Source: Smittia aterrima
Lineage: Eukaryota > Arthropoda > Insecta > Diptera > Chironomidae
Length of the DNA: 64,000 nucleotides
Reading direction: 5' to 3'
Assembly (NCBI GenBank): GCA_033063855.1
Contig: CP093830.1
Coordinates: forward strand, 3,472,854 to 3,536,853
The position numbers and the translations under genes are program-made. Below are positions 13,301 to 28,300 of this stretch, piece after piece. Position 1 is the first letter of the stretch. Each line of letters opens with the position of its first letter. A model generated the notes under the pieces. That model did not search any database and was not told the origin of the DNA. It saw nothing but the letters and a program-made list of their open reading frames with translations.

Positions 13301-16300
13301 GATATGATGAGGTGAATTATTTTATTTTCATGCTTTTCCTTCTCTCTTCTGTTTTTATTATATTGTTGCCTTTTGCCTCAGCTTATGCTCGAGTTGGTAA
13401 CGTTATGATGTTTTGTATGTTTCGGTTGGGGTTTTTCGCCTTTGCTTTTTGTTATTGTAGAAAATTTATACAGTTTTTATTACACTCGGGGATCACGAAG
13501 AGCGGGGCTGAGGATGAGAATAAGATTTTCTTTTCTCAGGTTATGGTTTTTTGTTATTTCTTCGTTTTCATCTCGTGTTCCGGATGGGACGGCGGAAAAA
13601 AAGGCAAAAGAGTTTGAGGGCTAAGAAGCTTTTACACGTCTCATTTTTGTTGGCAATTTTTCCACCATCAACGTCTCAACGAACCGAAAATAAAAGAAAG
13701 AAAAAAATCCAACCCAGCACCCTGCCCTCATCAACCAAGCATAAAACATTCTTTTTCCTTTCGCAGAATGATGATAATTTCATCAAAATGGATGGAAAAA
13801 TGATTCAGTTTCGAGATGGAAGTAAAATTTTGGTTTCTTTCTTTTTGTAAGAAGCTTAAGAGATGGTTTTGATTACAGCGGATGGAGACTCGTCGTCTGA
13901 GATTTCATTGATAGCGTAATATGATAAAGAAACTTTCTGTTATTCCATTTCACATCTTGCCGCACATAAACGAGTCCTCAATTTGTTCAACATCATAAAG
14001 TTTTGCTTCTTTTTTTTCTCACCGCCATCGGGCGAAACTAGAGAAAAGGAGTTGAAGGGGGAACAAGAAAACTTGTCATTAAAACACCGGAATGAAACAA
14101 AAGGGAGAACTCAACAGCATCAGAGAAGAATGGGAAGATTGAAAAGATTTTTTGTGTCACGTTTAAACATTGGAGAAATAAAATTCCATTTCAAAGTTGA
14201 AAGGAAAGCACTCTCTCTCTCTCACTCAACAGAAGAAAAAGTTTTCCATTATCATGAGCTCCGCTTTATTGTTGAGCACAGAAATGCAGTCAACTTGTTA
14301 AAAAGTGGAAATGGAAACAATCAAGTGCAACATAATGTAAAGGGAACAGGCAAGTGTAGCTGAGAGGGTGGATAGAAAGTATTAAAAAGAAATAAATTAT
14401 TTAACGAACGGTGTTTTCCATCATGGCAAAGTTATCTCCCGTTCCATTCTCATAGCTAAAGTCCTCGACTGCACAGCTCGACTCTCGAGTAATTCAGTAT
14501 TAAAAATGAGAAAAATGTGCTTCCAGCAGACAAAGGCACAAGAGTAGAATGGAGAAACGAAGAAGAAGAAAGTCATCTAGTTACACTTAACGAGGTTCGC
14601 CTTCAAGAGGGTGAAAGCTTTTCCTACAGTCATCATAAAAGATGGAAAATTATTATGCATATAAAAGTTGGGCGATGAGAAGTGGGCTGGCAGCCGGAGT
14701 TTGAGAGAGTGAGAGCGAGAAAAAAAATTAAAAGAATAAAAAATGGAAAAGTGGAAAAATGTACCCGTCAGAGATGAGATTGCTGCTTGTAACTCCCGGA
14801 AAGAAGTGAAGCGGGAGGGGAAGAGCAAAATTATTATTATCGCTGTGAAAATGTGGAAGGCAGCACACAAAAGAGACAGCGAGTGGAATGGGTTGTCGTC
14901 GCTCAAAGCTTTCTTTGCTTCGTTGTTAAAAAAGCGGAAAAGAAAGGGGAGAAAGAAACTTTATGTCAACGGGGTTGCTCGACGCCCTTTTGAGGTCGAT
15001 GGAGTGAGACACATTTTATGATTATTACACTGATATTATTATGTTGTTCTCTCGTTTGGCGTAAAGAGCTTTCCTCTCCTTCTCCTCTTTCCTTCTTCTT
15101 CTCGACGCTCGTTCGCTCGGGCGAAAAAAGGAAAAAGTATAATTTTCATCGACTTGCTCGGTATAATAATAAAGCAAATTAATTAAAAGTGGCAACGGGG
15201 AGTCGTTTAGAGCGAGGATTTTGCTGAAGGAAGTGAATAAAGCAGGCACTGAAGGGAAGAGAATTATGTAATAAGGGTTACACTTCCCTCCCTTTGTCAG
15301 TTGCGGACTGTGGAGTTTCGCTTATTCCACCGCCCACGCTTTTGATGTTCGCATCAACATTTTTATTTCCTTTCGAAAGCAAAAAGGCGATGGAAGAAAA
15401 AGAGGAAAGAAATGATGAGGGTATAAATGACCGATGCAAAACCGGGTTTCTTTCTTCATTTAATGTCCTGAAACGTTTCAATGCGACACAAGGAGGTTTT
15501 CTCCTCGAGTTTGCTTATTGTCATCTGAAGAAAGGGACGCAAATATTGTGTGGCATTGCTTGGGTCGGGAATGTCAGAAGCTTTCGGGATCATGAATGGT
15601 CCCTAGACGGTACTAAGCGAAAGGTTTAAAGGTTGTTCATCGTTAAGAAGATTGGAGGACAATCTTGAAGCTTTTATTCTCTTGTGAGCTTTTCTCTTTT
15701 GTCTGATCCGTCTTTTACGCTTCAATACCAAAATTTATTTCCAATTTCTCTATCAAGCCTCTTCTCTCCACCCCCAATTCTAATTTTTGTTCAAGCTTGC
15801 GTGACTATTTGCATGAAATGAACCGTGAAAGACTTTCTACAGATTCAAAATCAATAAACGATTCGAAATATTTCTATGTCATTGTGTTCTTTTATGAGGT
15901 GAAGTTCACCATTCCCCTCCCCCATCGACGTCCATAACTTTTTATTTCAAGCATTTTTTGAGTTCAATGGAGAGGAAATCGACAGAAAAATCATGAGACT
16001 TTCTTATATGGATGAGCGCGTTGCTCTCTTTCCACTGACTCACTCCTCCATCTGTTATATCGATTAGGAAGAAAAGTTTTCTCCAATTTCGCCAACAAAA
16101 GGACGAACGCAAAAAGGGATTCGGAAACAAAATAAACAACAATTTCAAGAAGCGATATCTATTATTAATTTAATACAGAAAACAAAGCTCAACATCCAAT
16201 GCGTCCCTTTGCTGATTCGAATTCTTGAAGCGTTCAACTCGATTACGAAGTTTGCTCCTTTCCCTTTTCGTGACTGTGTTTAGCAGTAATGTCATCCAAA

Positions 16301-19300
16301 AACTAACAATATCATGTTGTTCTAACAATGAAGACATTGTCGCAAAAGTCAAATAAACCCAATTAAGAATGTGGAAATATTATTGCGAAAATGTTGTCTC
16401 TCGAAACGTTCGCCGGTAGTATTTACGAAGCAAGTCCATTTCCAACCGAGCATCGTCGTCATAACCAATCTATTTGCCCATCGAATACAATTGGCGTCGT
16501 ATCGGGAGGGACGAAGGAAAATAATCAAAATGGAAAAACAATAAAAAGAAACAAAATTACAGGCGGATGATAAAATATCCGGCAAAGATCTTTTGAGGAT
16601 TGCTTCCTTCTACAGTCTTAGGGGATTTTTGTATCAAGCGTAATGGGATTTTCAACGTTCTGATGGGTTATTGTTTATCGAATCATTTTTATATCAACAC
16701 AATTATTAAACCATTGTCGTTTCATCCTTCTCTACTCCTCCTCATTCGATCGCTCGTATCCGACCCAACACACGCCATTCCATTAAGCACGTCAACATTT
16801 TCCAAACCCAATATTGCTTGCTCGTACATATCGACGAATATAAAAAGTAATATTTATCCATGATATGATTTATTAATGGAATCCGATAATGTTTTACGAA
16901 TCGATCCAAGTGCTATGGGTTAGAGCAAAGGAGAGGGCGGGGGCTGAATGATAATTTATGGCTCAATGCTTGACGACTAGTGTAGGCCAAGCGCAAAAAA
17001 GACTTTAGCAGATAACAAATAAAAGAAAATGAATTGTCTGCGGCATTAGATGTTAACGAGGCGAAGGGCGAAAGTAAATTCTATTAATGTTTGAACAAAT
17101 TATTGCTTTTACGCTTCATTTGTCAATCTCAAAGCGGATAGAATAAAATGGGGTTATCGTAATGCTGTCGCAAATATGAATAGGAGACGCAATAGAAGAC
17201 GCTTTGTGATCGAAGCAATCTGAGACGTCAATCTCATGCTAATCATCAACACAATGATTCGCGTCGACAAAAAGCTCTCTCACACTCCCCGTCGACGACT
17301 CCATCAAGCAAGAATCACTCAAATTCAATCAGTTGGAAACGAAGCGGAAGATGATGAAACGAAAAACATTCTTTTTTTGCCATCGAGTGTTCAATGATCC
17401 GAAAAGAGAAAGATTAACTATCTTCTCTTCGTCTCGCTTTTTTTTCAATTTTCCTCGAGTCTCGCTTCGATTTTGTATCTCTGTGGCTCGGGTTAGATTG
17501 CAGAAAGAGAGGGAGGGACGCCTCATAATTGTGTTACCGAAAACATTTTATGTCTTTCCACTCTTGAATATAAAATCACAGCATTCATGCTTCGCTCAGA
17601 TTATCGTCTCCCCATTCCACCCCCATCGCTTTTCACTCCCGTTCCGCAATGTGTTTGTGTTTTCTCATATCACTTGTGCCATGTTGTTAGAAGCTCTTCC
17701 GAGAGAATATTGTTCAAGACCAGAAAAACCTCACCAACGTGAACGAGAGGAGGAATCAGAAAAGTTTTCTAGTTTCGCCTACATGACATTCAAAGTGATG
17801 ATATGAACACATTGTCAGAGATGATGAACTTTATATTCATGTTTTCATCCCCGAGAAGAAGTCAAATCCCTGCGACGAGCAGATTTTCTGCTCGAGAGAA
17901 AAAAGGAAAACACGAAATTAATATGTTTTCGGCGAAACAGGCAAAGCGTATCCATATCACAGACGTCAGCTTCTGATGTCGGAAATTTATTAAACACTTT
18001 CAGCCTATGAATCTTTTATCAGATTTTCTACTCTACTCACTCTCATCCCACCCCCACTCGCAACCACCGGAAAATTTCCGTTGAATACGTGAAAGTTAAA
18101 TAATGTGTGTCGTTGATGCGTTGATACGAAATGTTTCATGCGAGAGACGAGCGCCTGAAGGCAGTTCTATGTCACTTTTGGGGAATGAGATGAAACCCAC
18201 ATAAAACAACCAAACAACTATCATCAACTAATTTAATCTTCTCGTAGAGAAACAAGCACGAAACAATTTTGCTTCTCGCTTCTATCGCATCTGCTTGATC
18301 TTTTGCCACCGCTCGACAAACATGAACCCCTCAAACTACTTCATCAAAATGCCGCCCACTCGAACGACGACTCTTCCTGCCCGTTTCGCTTCATCCCACC
18401 AGTTATAATGTGGCGAGTGGTTTGAAAACTTTTCCCTGCCACAATAAACTTTTCATTTGTAACATCGTCTGCTCCGCAAAGAGGAATTTGAGAGTGGGGA
18501 AAGGGAGAGAGAGAGAGAGCAGGCTGCTTCTACAAGCAGGGATTGCGGATGGAAAGAGCCATCATCAGAAGTTCATAAATGTCGCATTTCAGACACAACA
18601 TGATATGGCAACGAAGTGAAATTGAAAAGGAAGAAGAAATTTGTTATTAAATAACACTCGACTACAGTATCGAGTTGTAGAAACATTGGTGAACGTCAAG
18701 CAGGCTAAGAGAGTTGGGGATGCTTGCGGTTATGCTCCGGCACAAATTTTCAATTACAGCTTCAACCTATTTCGAAACGAAAGAACCCTCTCCGGAACGA
18801 TATCAAGTTGATTTTGATTGTGAAATATCAAAATGTGGTTGTGGAGTGGTTTTTAGGGTGGACGAGAAGAGTCGTAGAGATAAAGTTTAGCTCAGGAGCC
18901 ATAAAAGCCACAGAAAGGGAGATTGTTGACGTATCCGATGGGAAGGTGTTATGTAACTGTCTTTGATCACCTTACGATGATGCGAGATATTTATGGTGAG
19001 ATCAATCGGACATTGGGTCGACTCTCGATTTAATCTACATCTTTAATTATTTGCACCACACAACATTCTCTAATTTTGGGTTAAGCTTTCTTGTGGACCC
19101 TTTTCTCGAGATTGTATCACATTACTTTTCATTTGGAATTTCCATTTCTGGTAAATTGAAACTCATCGGATCAGAATGTTTCTTTCAAATCAAATTCTCG
19201 AACTATTTTTCAATTTGTGGCTTCTCATATTGGAATATTTCAATTTGGCTAATCAAGATGAATGTTACAACTAAGAAAGTGATAGCAATGAAAACATCAT

Positions 19301-22300
19301 CTTCTTGTCATGAAAGGAATGAGATGAAAAGTAAAACACTTAATCTCTGCCTTCAAGCCGTCTCCATCTCATCGAGCGGATCCTTTAGCACACAATTTTC
19401 ATTTATATTCATTCACATAAGGAATCCTAAACTAACATGAATGAGGGCTGTTTCATGCCACATGAGAGAGTGGAGCGGGAAGAAAATCCTTGCAACATCA
19501 TCATCATCACACAAAATAACAACTTTAATTACAATACAGTTAGTTAGAGGCACATAATACCTTTTTATTGCCCCTTTATAGAGAGAAGAACATTCTGGCT
19601 TGAGGGGAGATAACAATTTTCTATTTTCTCGTTGAGAGAGAGAAATATCTTTTCGGATGTTGGGTGGGATGAGTTTACCGTTCGGTGTTCTGTGTTGTGT
19701 TTTGCAGTCGCTTCGAAATCTTATCTCGAGGTAAAAAATCGTTTAAGGCGAACATGTGTGAATATGTCTCTTCGTTATGCAAAGTGGTAAAGGTTTCTCT
19801 TCTCTAATCAGCTTAGACAAGAGAAGTATAGACGAGATTAAGTTACAAACGATTGAGCGGGCGTTGAAGCTAGTGGAACATCATAAACTTCTCACACACC
19901 CGGAAAGCATTCATTGACGAGGATAATTTTGCTTTTCGTCTGAAGCGATTCACTTGAGGAGCTTTCTGCTATCTGCAGACTTCGCCTGTAGACAAATACT
20001 TATTTAAATTTTCAACAATTTGTGTGAGGTTAAATTAATTTTCATAGGAAAACAAGTTTTCTCTCTTGACGACATCAAAGCGAAGAGCTGGGGGTAAGCC
20101 ATGGATCCTTTCTCATTTTACGAAAGCAAATCCTATCAGACAACACTGAACAAACAAGGAAACAAGAGTTGTTATACAAATTAGCTTCTCACATGCACAA
20201 TCCGAAACCTTCTCCCCCAAATAAAACTATTCCCTTTAGAGCTTGAGGAAAACATTTTCAGCTTCTCTGTTCTGGTGTTTTAGGAATCTTTTGTGAAATA
20301 TGCTGCTTAATTGTTCAATTAAAACTTAATGTACAAAAGGCATGAAAGAAACTTTCTCTCCTCGTTGGCGTTTTGTGGTGAGGAGGAACTTTTAGTTCAT
20401 AAGAGAAGAAAAGGAGAGAGAGTGGCGTGGGCGTCATGGCATTAGTTTTGATATTTTAATGTTGTTTTTATTGTCTCAACTACACCACAATTTCCTTAAT
20501 CTGTTTCCCCCTCTACATCCTTTCCTTCTCTCGTCCCAGGCGATCTCTAATGAAAATAATATTCAAACAAGGAAACTTCTGCAAAGTGGATGGAAAGAGC
20601 TCTTCATGAACATTTCTGCAATATTCATTTCTCGTTCCTCCGGCAACCGGATGGAATAATATTCAGAAATGATTCCCTACGAGAGCGCACTCAAGACATC
20701 ATCTCATGAAATATTGAATTTTATTAGACTGGAAATTGTTAGCGAGGAAATGTTTCGTCTTACTCAAAGCTCAACTCGGAATCTCTTAGAGTAAAGAGTT
20801 GTAAAACTCACAGGTAAATGCACACGAAACTCATTTCACGTCGTTCAACAGCAAGTTTTCTTCAAAAATATTATATGGAAAGCAGCAACTCGACAGCAGA
20901 AAAGAAACGATAAACTGTCAGCATTTCTATCGTCACGCGAGATTTCTCGTGATTTTCCGTGACATTGAACGCTTCATGAAGTTTCCTTGAACACTTCATT
21001 GTGTGGCTTGAAGTCTAATGAATCAGGAAAAGTTTTTTTTGTTATTTTCCTTTTTTGGAAAATAAACTTTTGTTTCGGCTCAATTCAACAGAAGTAGAAA
21101 ATGAGGGTACAAAAGCCACAACGAAAATAAACATCAGTTAATGTTGGAGAGAAAAGTATTTTTATCCTCTCTGTGGTTTGCAGGGCAAGTGGGGGGAGGA
21201 CAGTGCCAAATAACAAAACCACAAGTCAGTGTAGATTGAGCTTTTCATCATTTGGGGCTTCTCTCTGTTAAGGCAAAATCTTTTCTCGGTCAGAGAATTG
21301 AAGGCGACTCGGATAATTCACCACAAAATGTTTTCGTTTTTATCCTGAAAGCCACAAAAGAGCCCAAAGTTCAAGACTCGCTTGAGAGGAGAAGGAAACC
21401 GATAAGAATATCATCGACAATCATGGATAATGACCGTCCATGTCTACTCGTTTTGTGGGTTTAAGAATGCTTCACATTGAAATGACCATCGTCACCACTC
21501 AACGTACATCTTCTTTTTCTTCCTCCTAAGAGTTCATGATGATCCGGCATTAAACTTACAAACGAACAGAGAATTTTTTTGAATATGTTTGCTTGTTAAG
21601 ACGAAACCATTCGTCACTGATGTGACTCGTAATGAATGTTAATAGAGAGGAGTAATTTTGAACTGGAATTGTCGGAAGTCACGAACTCATACCACAGATA
21701 AAACCACATTATTCAACTCGTCTGACCATAAATATAATGTTTTCTTTCTTTATCAACTCTGATGAGGGTTCTTTTGACTTTCTCTTTCTGCTCCCCCTGT
21801 TAGTTCAGAGTCAAAATTTACTGTTTGCGAAAAACGAAATCCTATAATGATGTTTGGATTCTGTTGGCTTCATTGAGAGAGGAGAGAGTGAGAGTGAATT
21901 TACGATGAGGATAATGCATTCAAAGATAGGGACGCTCAAGCCCTTCCAATTATGTATTTTGATAAACTCCTAGCCCGCATACTTCTCATAAAAGGACTTT
22001 TCCTTCATCCAATCTCTTTTATGTTCACATCATTGTGTGCACGATAAAAAGTTTTTATTTGCTCCGATGCGATAAAATGTTAATAATTTTATTATTATAA
22101 ATGTACGACAGATGAGAGGGAAAATATCTCCGAGTGGTTTTGTTCACCCCTCGGATTGCTGAATAATTTTTTATCCTCTTCGCTTTTCAATTGAGTTCAC
22201 ATTAAGCGAGCGATGATTCATCGTCGAACTTTTTTTTTCTCGATATCGTTGGGAATTTGTTTCGGGATCAACTCACTCGCCCTGAGCGTCAAGCTTTTCT

Positions 22301-25300
22301 CTCGCTTCAAACACCACCCAGTGTCGTTATCGAAATAGGAGATGAAAGGATAGAAGAAAAAACTCATGAAATGATTGTTAATTCCTTGGAGTATCAGAAG
22401 CGAGATGGGGAGTCGACGAGATCGTATAAAAATGAAACCCACAAAGAGAGAAAAGGGGAAAAGACTGCTGCAGATAAAAAATAAATGTGTTCTATTGGGC
22501 TTGAGGGTTGGAAAATTGTTTCTCGATTCAATTATATTCTTTTCAGATTTTTCCGCCCCGCGAGGCGAACTTCTTTCTCTTTCTCATCCTTCCCACTCGA
22601 GTTTTTTTTTATGTTTTTTTCCTTCCTCTTTTCAGTTTCCACTCGAATGAAAATCACTTGAACATTATTGTAATTTTTTTCCAGCCATCAGTATTTCCCA
22701 TCCCACACAACTCTCAGCCGCCGCACACAATTCACATTTATACAAAATGGATGGATTTTTCTTTCCTCTTTCTCCGATCCTTCCTGCGAGAGATGAAATG
22801 CGGGAAATTGTTGTTGTCGAGGAATTTATAGGAAGCGATGCGTGTGTGAGTTTGTACGCGTATTTGCGAAAAGGGCGAAAAAAAAAGAAAGAAATCTGTG
22901 AGATCATGTTACCAGGGTTGAATAACAGAGTTATCTGCCACTTTTCACCCTTTAAATATGATGATACGATTATCGTGTCGATTCGTTCGTCTCCTTCGCC
23001 AAAAAAATGTGCGCTCGACGATATAAAAGCAAGGAAAGAAAGAAGCGGAAATAATGATGTGAAATTTTTATGCTACGAGGATGAGGAAGTGAATGAACGA
23101 GAGGGAGAGAGATCTTTAAAATGTTTGAAGATATTTCTTCAACTTCAAGTGGCTCAAGTACTCGAGGTTATCGTCGCTGAGCTAATGATAAAATAAAATT
23201 CAATCAATATTTCACTTGAACATTCGCATTTAATGACATTCGGTTGCGATTATTTATTTTCGTCTTTCATCGTAAGATAAGAGCGCTCCAACTCTCAAGG
23301 GTCGGTCGGGAGTGCGGTGGGCCGTGAAAAGCTTTTTACTCAATCGATTTGTTTCGTTGATTTGTCAGGCCATTAAAAGCTTGTTCAAATAAATTTAGGG
23401 GGAAAGAAGTCAAATGGATTTTCACAGAAGCAAATGGGAAGGAGGAAAAACAAACGACGACCGACTCGATCTCTTGCCTATCGCTCCGGAATGAGAGTAA
23501 TTGAATTCTCAGGATGGGTGCAAGAACAACAAGCGCGAATGAAACAACAAATGAAAATTAATGAATTTTTAATTGAAATTGAGTATCATTAATTTAGTCC
23601 GTCGTGATTATAATTTTCCTCAATTAAATATTCGAAATCGATACGATGAGAGGTTGGTATGAGGTGGAAATTGGGATATTTTTTAATCGATCATGCTTCG
23701 AGGGCTTTCAGAGTGAGGGCGAGAATGAATTTCAATTTGTGAAAATTCGTTTAAGGCGAATAAAAATTTCTGTTTCAATTGGAGATTGAGTGACGAGTCT
23801 ACAGCAGCAAAAATCACATAAATTTCCTCTCAGATTTCCCTCAAAATAATTCTCATCCCGGTTGTTTAAACTACAATGATAATTCATTTAAATGACGCTG
23901 CTTTGCTTGTCGAGAGGTTTCTCTTTCCAACTCACTGAAGCAACGATAATGAAGCGAAGTTTTCTTTCGTTCAAAAGTTTTTCCATGCCAAAAAGCAGCA
24001 GCGAGAGAGTTCACACAACGGCGCGAATGTTAACGAGAAGGATGTCATAATTACGTTGCAAATTCATTACATTCTCATTCCGAGTAATAAACTCGTTGGC
24101 ACCTCCTTCGCGGCGCTTTGGTTTTTTTGTTTTATGCAGAAGTGAAAACTCGACTCTCGTCTCTCCCACGCTAGTTCATTCGCAAAAAGCACCCCCGAGG
24201 AAGGAGTTAAATTTGAATAATTTCCTCGTTTTTTCTCGAAGGCTTTGTACTGAAAGACTATGAGGGAAATTTGTTTCATTCCGCCTACGCCATTTGCCTT
24301 TGAAAGCGACTCGTCGAGAGAAAGCAGCACTTTAGTAGAATTTTATGCAAATTTCAACGAACCGACTTTAAAAGCGATATAAATTTTATTTCTACATCAT
24401 ATGAGGGTGTGGAGTGAGAACAGATTGTGGATCGTCGTCTCCCCATCACAACTTATTGTGCACATACTTAAAATGCCCCTCATCATAGAAAATGAGTGTA
24501 AAAGGAACACTTTGCGGCTCCGCCATGTATATACGCTTACACAACACTCATTTCCTTTCTCTTTTTCCGCTTATTCCCCCCCGCTTTCCTTTTATTGTCG
24601 TTTATGCAAGCAGTTCAGAAAAAAATGTTGTAAAAAGCCACTTGAAAAGTTTATTTATGATGTCTCACACCATAAGACGAGGGTGGTTGGCTGGCGACCA
24701 TCACAGAATGGGAATTGAGCTGCTCGGTCGAGCTCTTTAATTTAATATCAAGTGCACTATAAATTTCTCTCTTGCTCGGATAATAAAATGAAAACTTTTC
24801 ACATCGACTTGAAGATTTTTCCACTTGAAACTTGATCGAGAAATTTGTGGAAGCTTTGTCATCGTCTCAAGATGAAATCTCCACAAGATTACTGTGCTTC
24901 GAGCATGCAAAATTCTTTCTAACGCTTTGAAATTTTTCCTAATCCTAAATCAAATAAACGATGGAAAAAACTAGAATCCATTGTGGGTGGACGAGAAGAG
25001 CGACATAAACCTCGACTCAGATTTTTTTTCTCCGATGCAAGTATCACGACTGAGCACCGTCAATGTTTGTGAGATGGAAATTCTTTATCACTTATATTCA
25101 TCATGTCGATCTTTCTCCCTTCCTCGCTCTCTCTATCACATAAATCTGAACGTTGGAATGGTTGCTTCCTCCATAGCATTTTTTTATTGATTCAACTCAT
25201 GTCGCTCCTCACACTTTTCATTTCCTGCCACCCAACATCACACTTTGGCGCAGCAAAAAAGCTCCAATGTGAGCTTTGTATCTGAAAGCAACATCGTGTA

Positions 25301-28300
25301 AAAAAATTCCATGTATACATTTATGTGTGCTCATATGTGGAAGCTCAACGTATTTTTTCTGCTGCCGCTGCTGCTGCCGCTGATGTTCAAACTCACAAAA
25401 AAAAAAGAAAAAAGTTTTTCATCTCTTTTTCAGACAATAAAAAAGCAGTTTTACATTCAACATTTTAGCCATTTTTATACAACATCACATGGCTTGGAAG
25501 AAGCTTACAGCAGCAAGACACGGAATCAGGAGTGAACGTTTCACAAGAGTTGACTCTGTTGCTGTGAAGATGGCTTGAGCACGTTTGAATTGAATACGAA
25601 ATTGGTTTTGTGCTGCAGTTGAAACGCAAATATGAAAAACTATTCAAGGGAGTCAAAGGGAAAAGCGCCACCGAGAGTATTTCCTGAGCAAAAAAATTGT
25701 TAACGCTTGGTTGAAATCCATTGGGAGTTGGCAGAGAGACAGAGAGTGAGAGGGAGAGTGTGGGGAGATTTGGATACGGGCTTAGGGGAGAAAAGCGGCA
25801 GCAGAAAAGGTTTCAGATAAAAAAAAATCCCTCGAAAAGCTTTTCGGGTTCTGACGAATGCAAATACATCATACAGTGGCGGAGTCGACGGGTGGAACTC
25901 TTCCCATCGCGTTTCTGTGCAATGGATCGAGACGACTCTCTTTTTTTTCGAAGCATACATGGCACATTTTCAAATCGAACACAAATCTTCATTTTCTCCA
26001 TTCAAACGGAACGAGGGATTTTTTATTCGTGCATAAATTTTTCAGTTTTCACATCCTTTTTTGTTCGTGAGCGAGTGGAAAAAGTTTTTTTTGTTCCCTT
26101 CTGCCATGTTTGAGTTTTATTTTGAATTCCAATTCAATTATTTTGCTGTCTATCTCGCGATGTTTGATCAAGAATCATTGCGTCGAGTATTTTATTTACA
26201 CTCTTCCCCAACCCTCCAAAAATATTCAATTCAAGTTCGACTGATTATACAGAATAATTTTCATCGAAGCGAGTGCTCGTTCACTCTTTCGCCTGCTGAT
26301 CCCCATACCGCTACACCGCACAAAATTCCGTATTCTCAAACAAAAGCAAATTTCTCATTTTCACATTCCCACAAATGCCATCGAACCACACGGTTTTAGT
26401 ATTTTCAACAATTTCATTTCCTTCTCACACCCGAGCAGCATTTTCACCCAAATCCAACCCTACAGAGCTCACCGGAAAATATCCACTTTAATTCCATTTT
26501 CCAACTCTTACTTATAATCATCCCAATGCTGTTCTGTAACGACGACGATTTTTCTCTCGCCCTCTCGACAGAAATTAAACTGTTAAATCCTTTTTTCTCC
26601 CCATTAATGTCTTCTTGTTATTTGCTCAAAGGGGAGAGAGAGACAGAGAGAAAGAGTCGTAAAGGGCACACAAGACACAAGCACATGAAAAACCAATAAA
26701 ACCCGCCGCCATCCTCACACTCCAACATCACAAATTTTCCTCTCGAATGTGCTGCTCACATTTATCTCTTTATGGTGTAGATACACTGAATGGCAGATAT
26801 TTAATTCATTATTATATGTTGTTCAACTCCAACCACGAAACCATATTTTTTCTCTAGCTCTCGACACACAAAACATGACTCATCCTCTTAGTTTTTCGCC
26901 CACTCTCACACACAGCCCCATCGCAATCCGACACTCTTCGGAAAATTTCGTGACTTTCACACACAAATCTCTCACGAGGAAAACTTCTCTCATCGCACAA
27001 TCGCGATAGATCCCGAGTTGATGAAAAGGAACGAGAGCTTGACTGCGTCAGATTTTTATTCGTTTTCCTTTTCATTGCTGTTCCTGCTGCTTCGTGAGCA
27101 ACACGTTCGCGTCTTTGAACAATTTCTTGAACGTCGTAGATGGAAAATCTCGTTCATATTTATAGAAATGATTAATGATAACATGTTCATGATTATTACA
27201 TTTTCCTTCGGTGGAAAATTCATTTTTCCTTACTCACTCCGATCATGTTAACCACAGCCTACTTTCGACTGAAGCGTTCTCACCCTTAGCCTAACATTTC
27301 CTTCCACTTTCTTTCTTCTTTCGCTTGGCTAATGTTGGAGATGCGAGGGCATAATTGGGGGAGCGCTTATACACTCAGAATAAATTATTATGTTGAGTTG
27401 GTGTGTATTTTGCCGTAAATTGCTGTGACGATGACGGGCGGGGGAGTGAGAGAAAAAAAATCGCTTTTCTTTTATTTCGTCGGCTTCGCTTTTCATGGAG
27501 AAGTAATTAAATTTATGTATGTGAAAACGTGTTTTGAATCGGAAGAGAAGGAAAAGTTTTGCTTGCTTCTCCTCCCTCTTCTCTTCGAGCCCATCGAGAA
27601 GATTAACAACGTTTTGTGTTTTCGAAATCTTCTGCAAATTACGATGCTAATTATCCTAATTAAAAACTGTAAATTGAAAAAGAATGAAAGGTGAAGTTTG
27701 CTGAAATCATTCACGCCTTTGAACCATTCGGAAAGTTTAATTCGAAAACACTTTAATGATTGCACAGGAGAGATTGTTGAAGAGTTTAAGATTCACGTTG
27801 TTGTTTGATCTCTAATTAACCTTTATGTGAAACATAAAGTGCAGTTGTTTGCCACGATAATTTAGCTGATTAGATTGAGACTCAATTTCATCTCACTCCA
27901 ATTTCCGATCTGACCTCGTAAGATTGAAACGTCAATCGCCACCCCATTTACGCCTTGATTGTTATTAATTTAATGTGTATCACATTTCCAATAAATAAAG
28001 TGAACCACAATCTAGTTGTTAGCAATTGCGATTATGTCATGAATTCAATACCGCACCGCGTGGCAATTATTTTAAATTTTTTAATCATTTTATGTGGTTT
28101 TGTTTTGTTGTTGTGTCGAACGAATCATCAGAGAGAGTGAGGGACGAGTTGCACACAAAACTTTTCCGCTCTTACCGCAAAATGCAGAATTATCGCCTTC
28201 ACCCGCCCTACACGCGCTCAGTTATCGATAAAAGCGAAGCGATTTCTGCGTATTAGAGGAGAAAAAAGCTCATAATTCACCGCACCGTAAATAAATTGAA

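Larger units (their letters stand above)
10368..27999 (-). other. groucho intron 1, exon-2-proximal part
   Basis: This is the left part of the 45,797-bp intron between groucho exons 1 and 2. No protein gene, tRNA or transposon is recognisable. The sequence is dominated by purine-rich and pyrimidine-rich runs on one strand, such as the T/C-rich 11140-11480 and A/G-rich 11590-11710. It also carries GA microsatellites near 12860, 18510 and 26640. Several long open frames here are by-products of these tracts, because runs of only purines or only pyrimidines cannot form stop codons. Confidence 0.75.

Noticed and set aside
17333..17806. 157-codon open frame
   Set aside because: Low-complexity, overlapped by another open frame on the opposite strand, and no recognisable domain.
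17956..17981. TATCACAG followed by CAGCTT, resembling the start of the miR-2 family
   Set aside because: The match breaks after the seed and the local hairpin is only about 8 bp, so no precursor can be supported.
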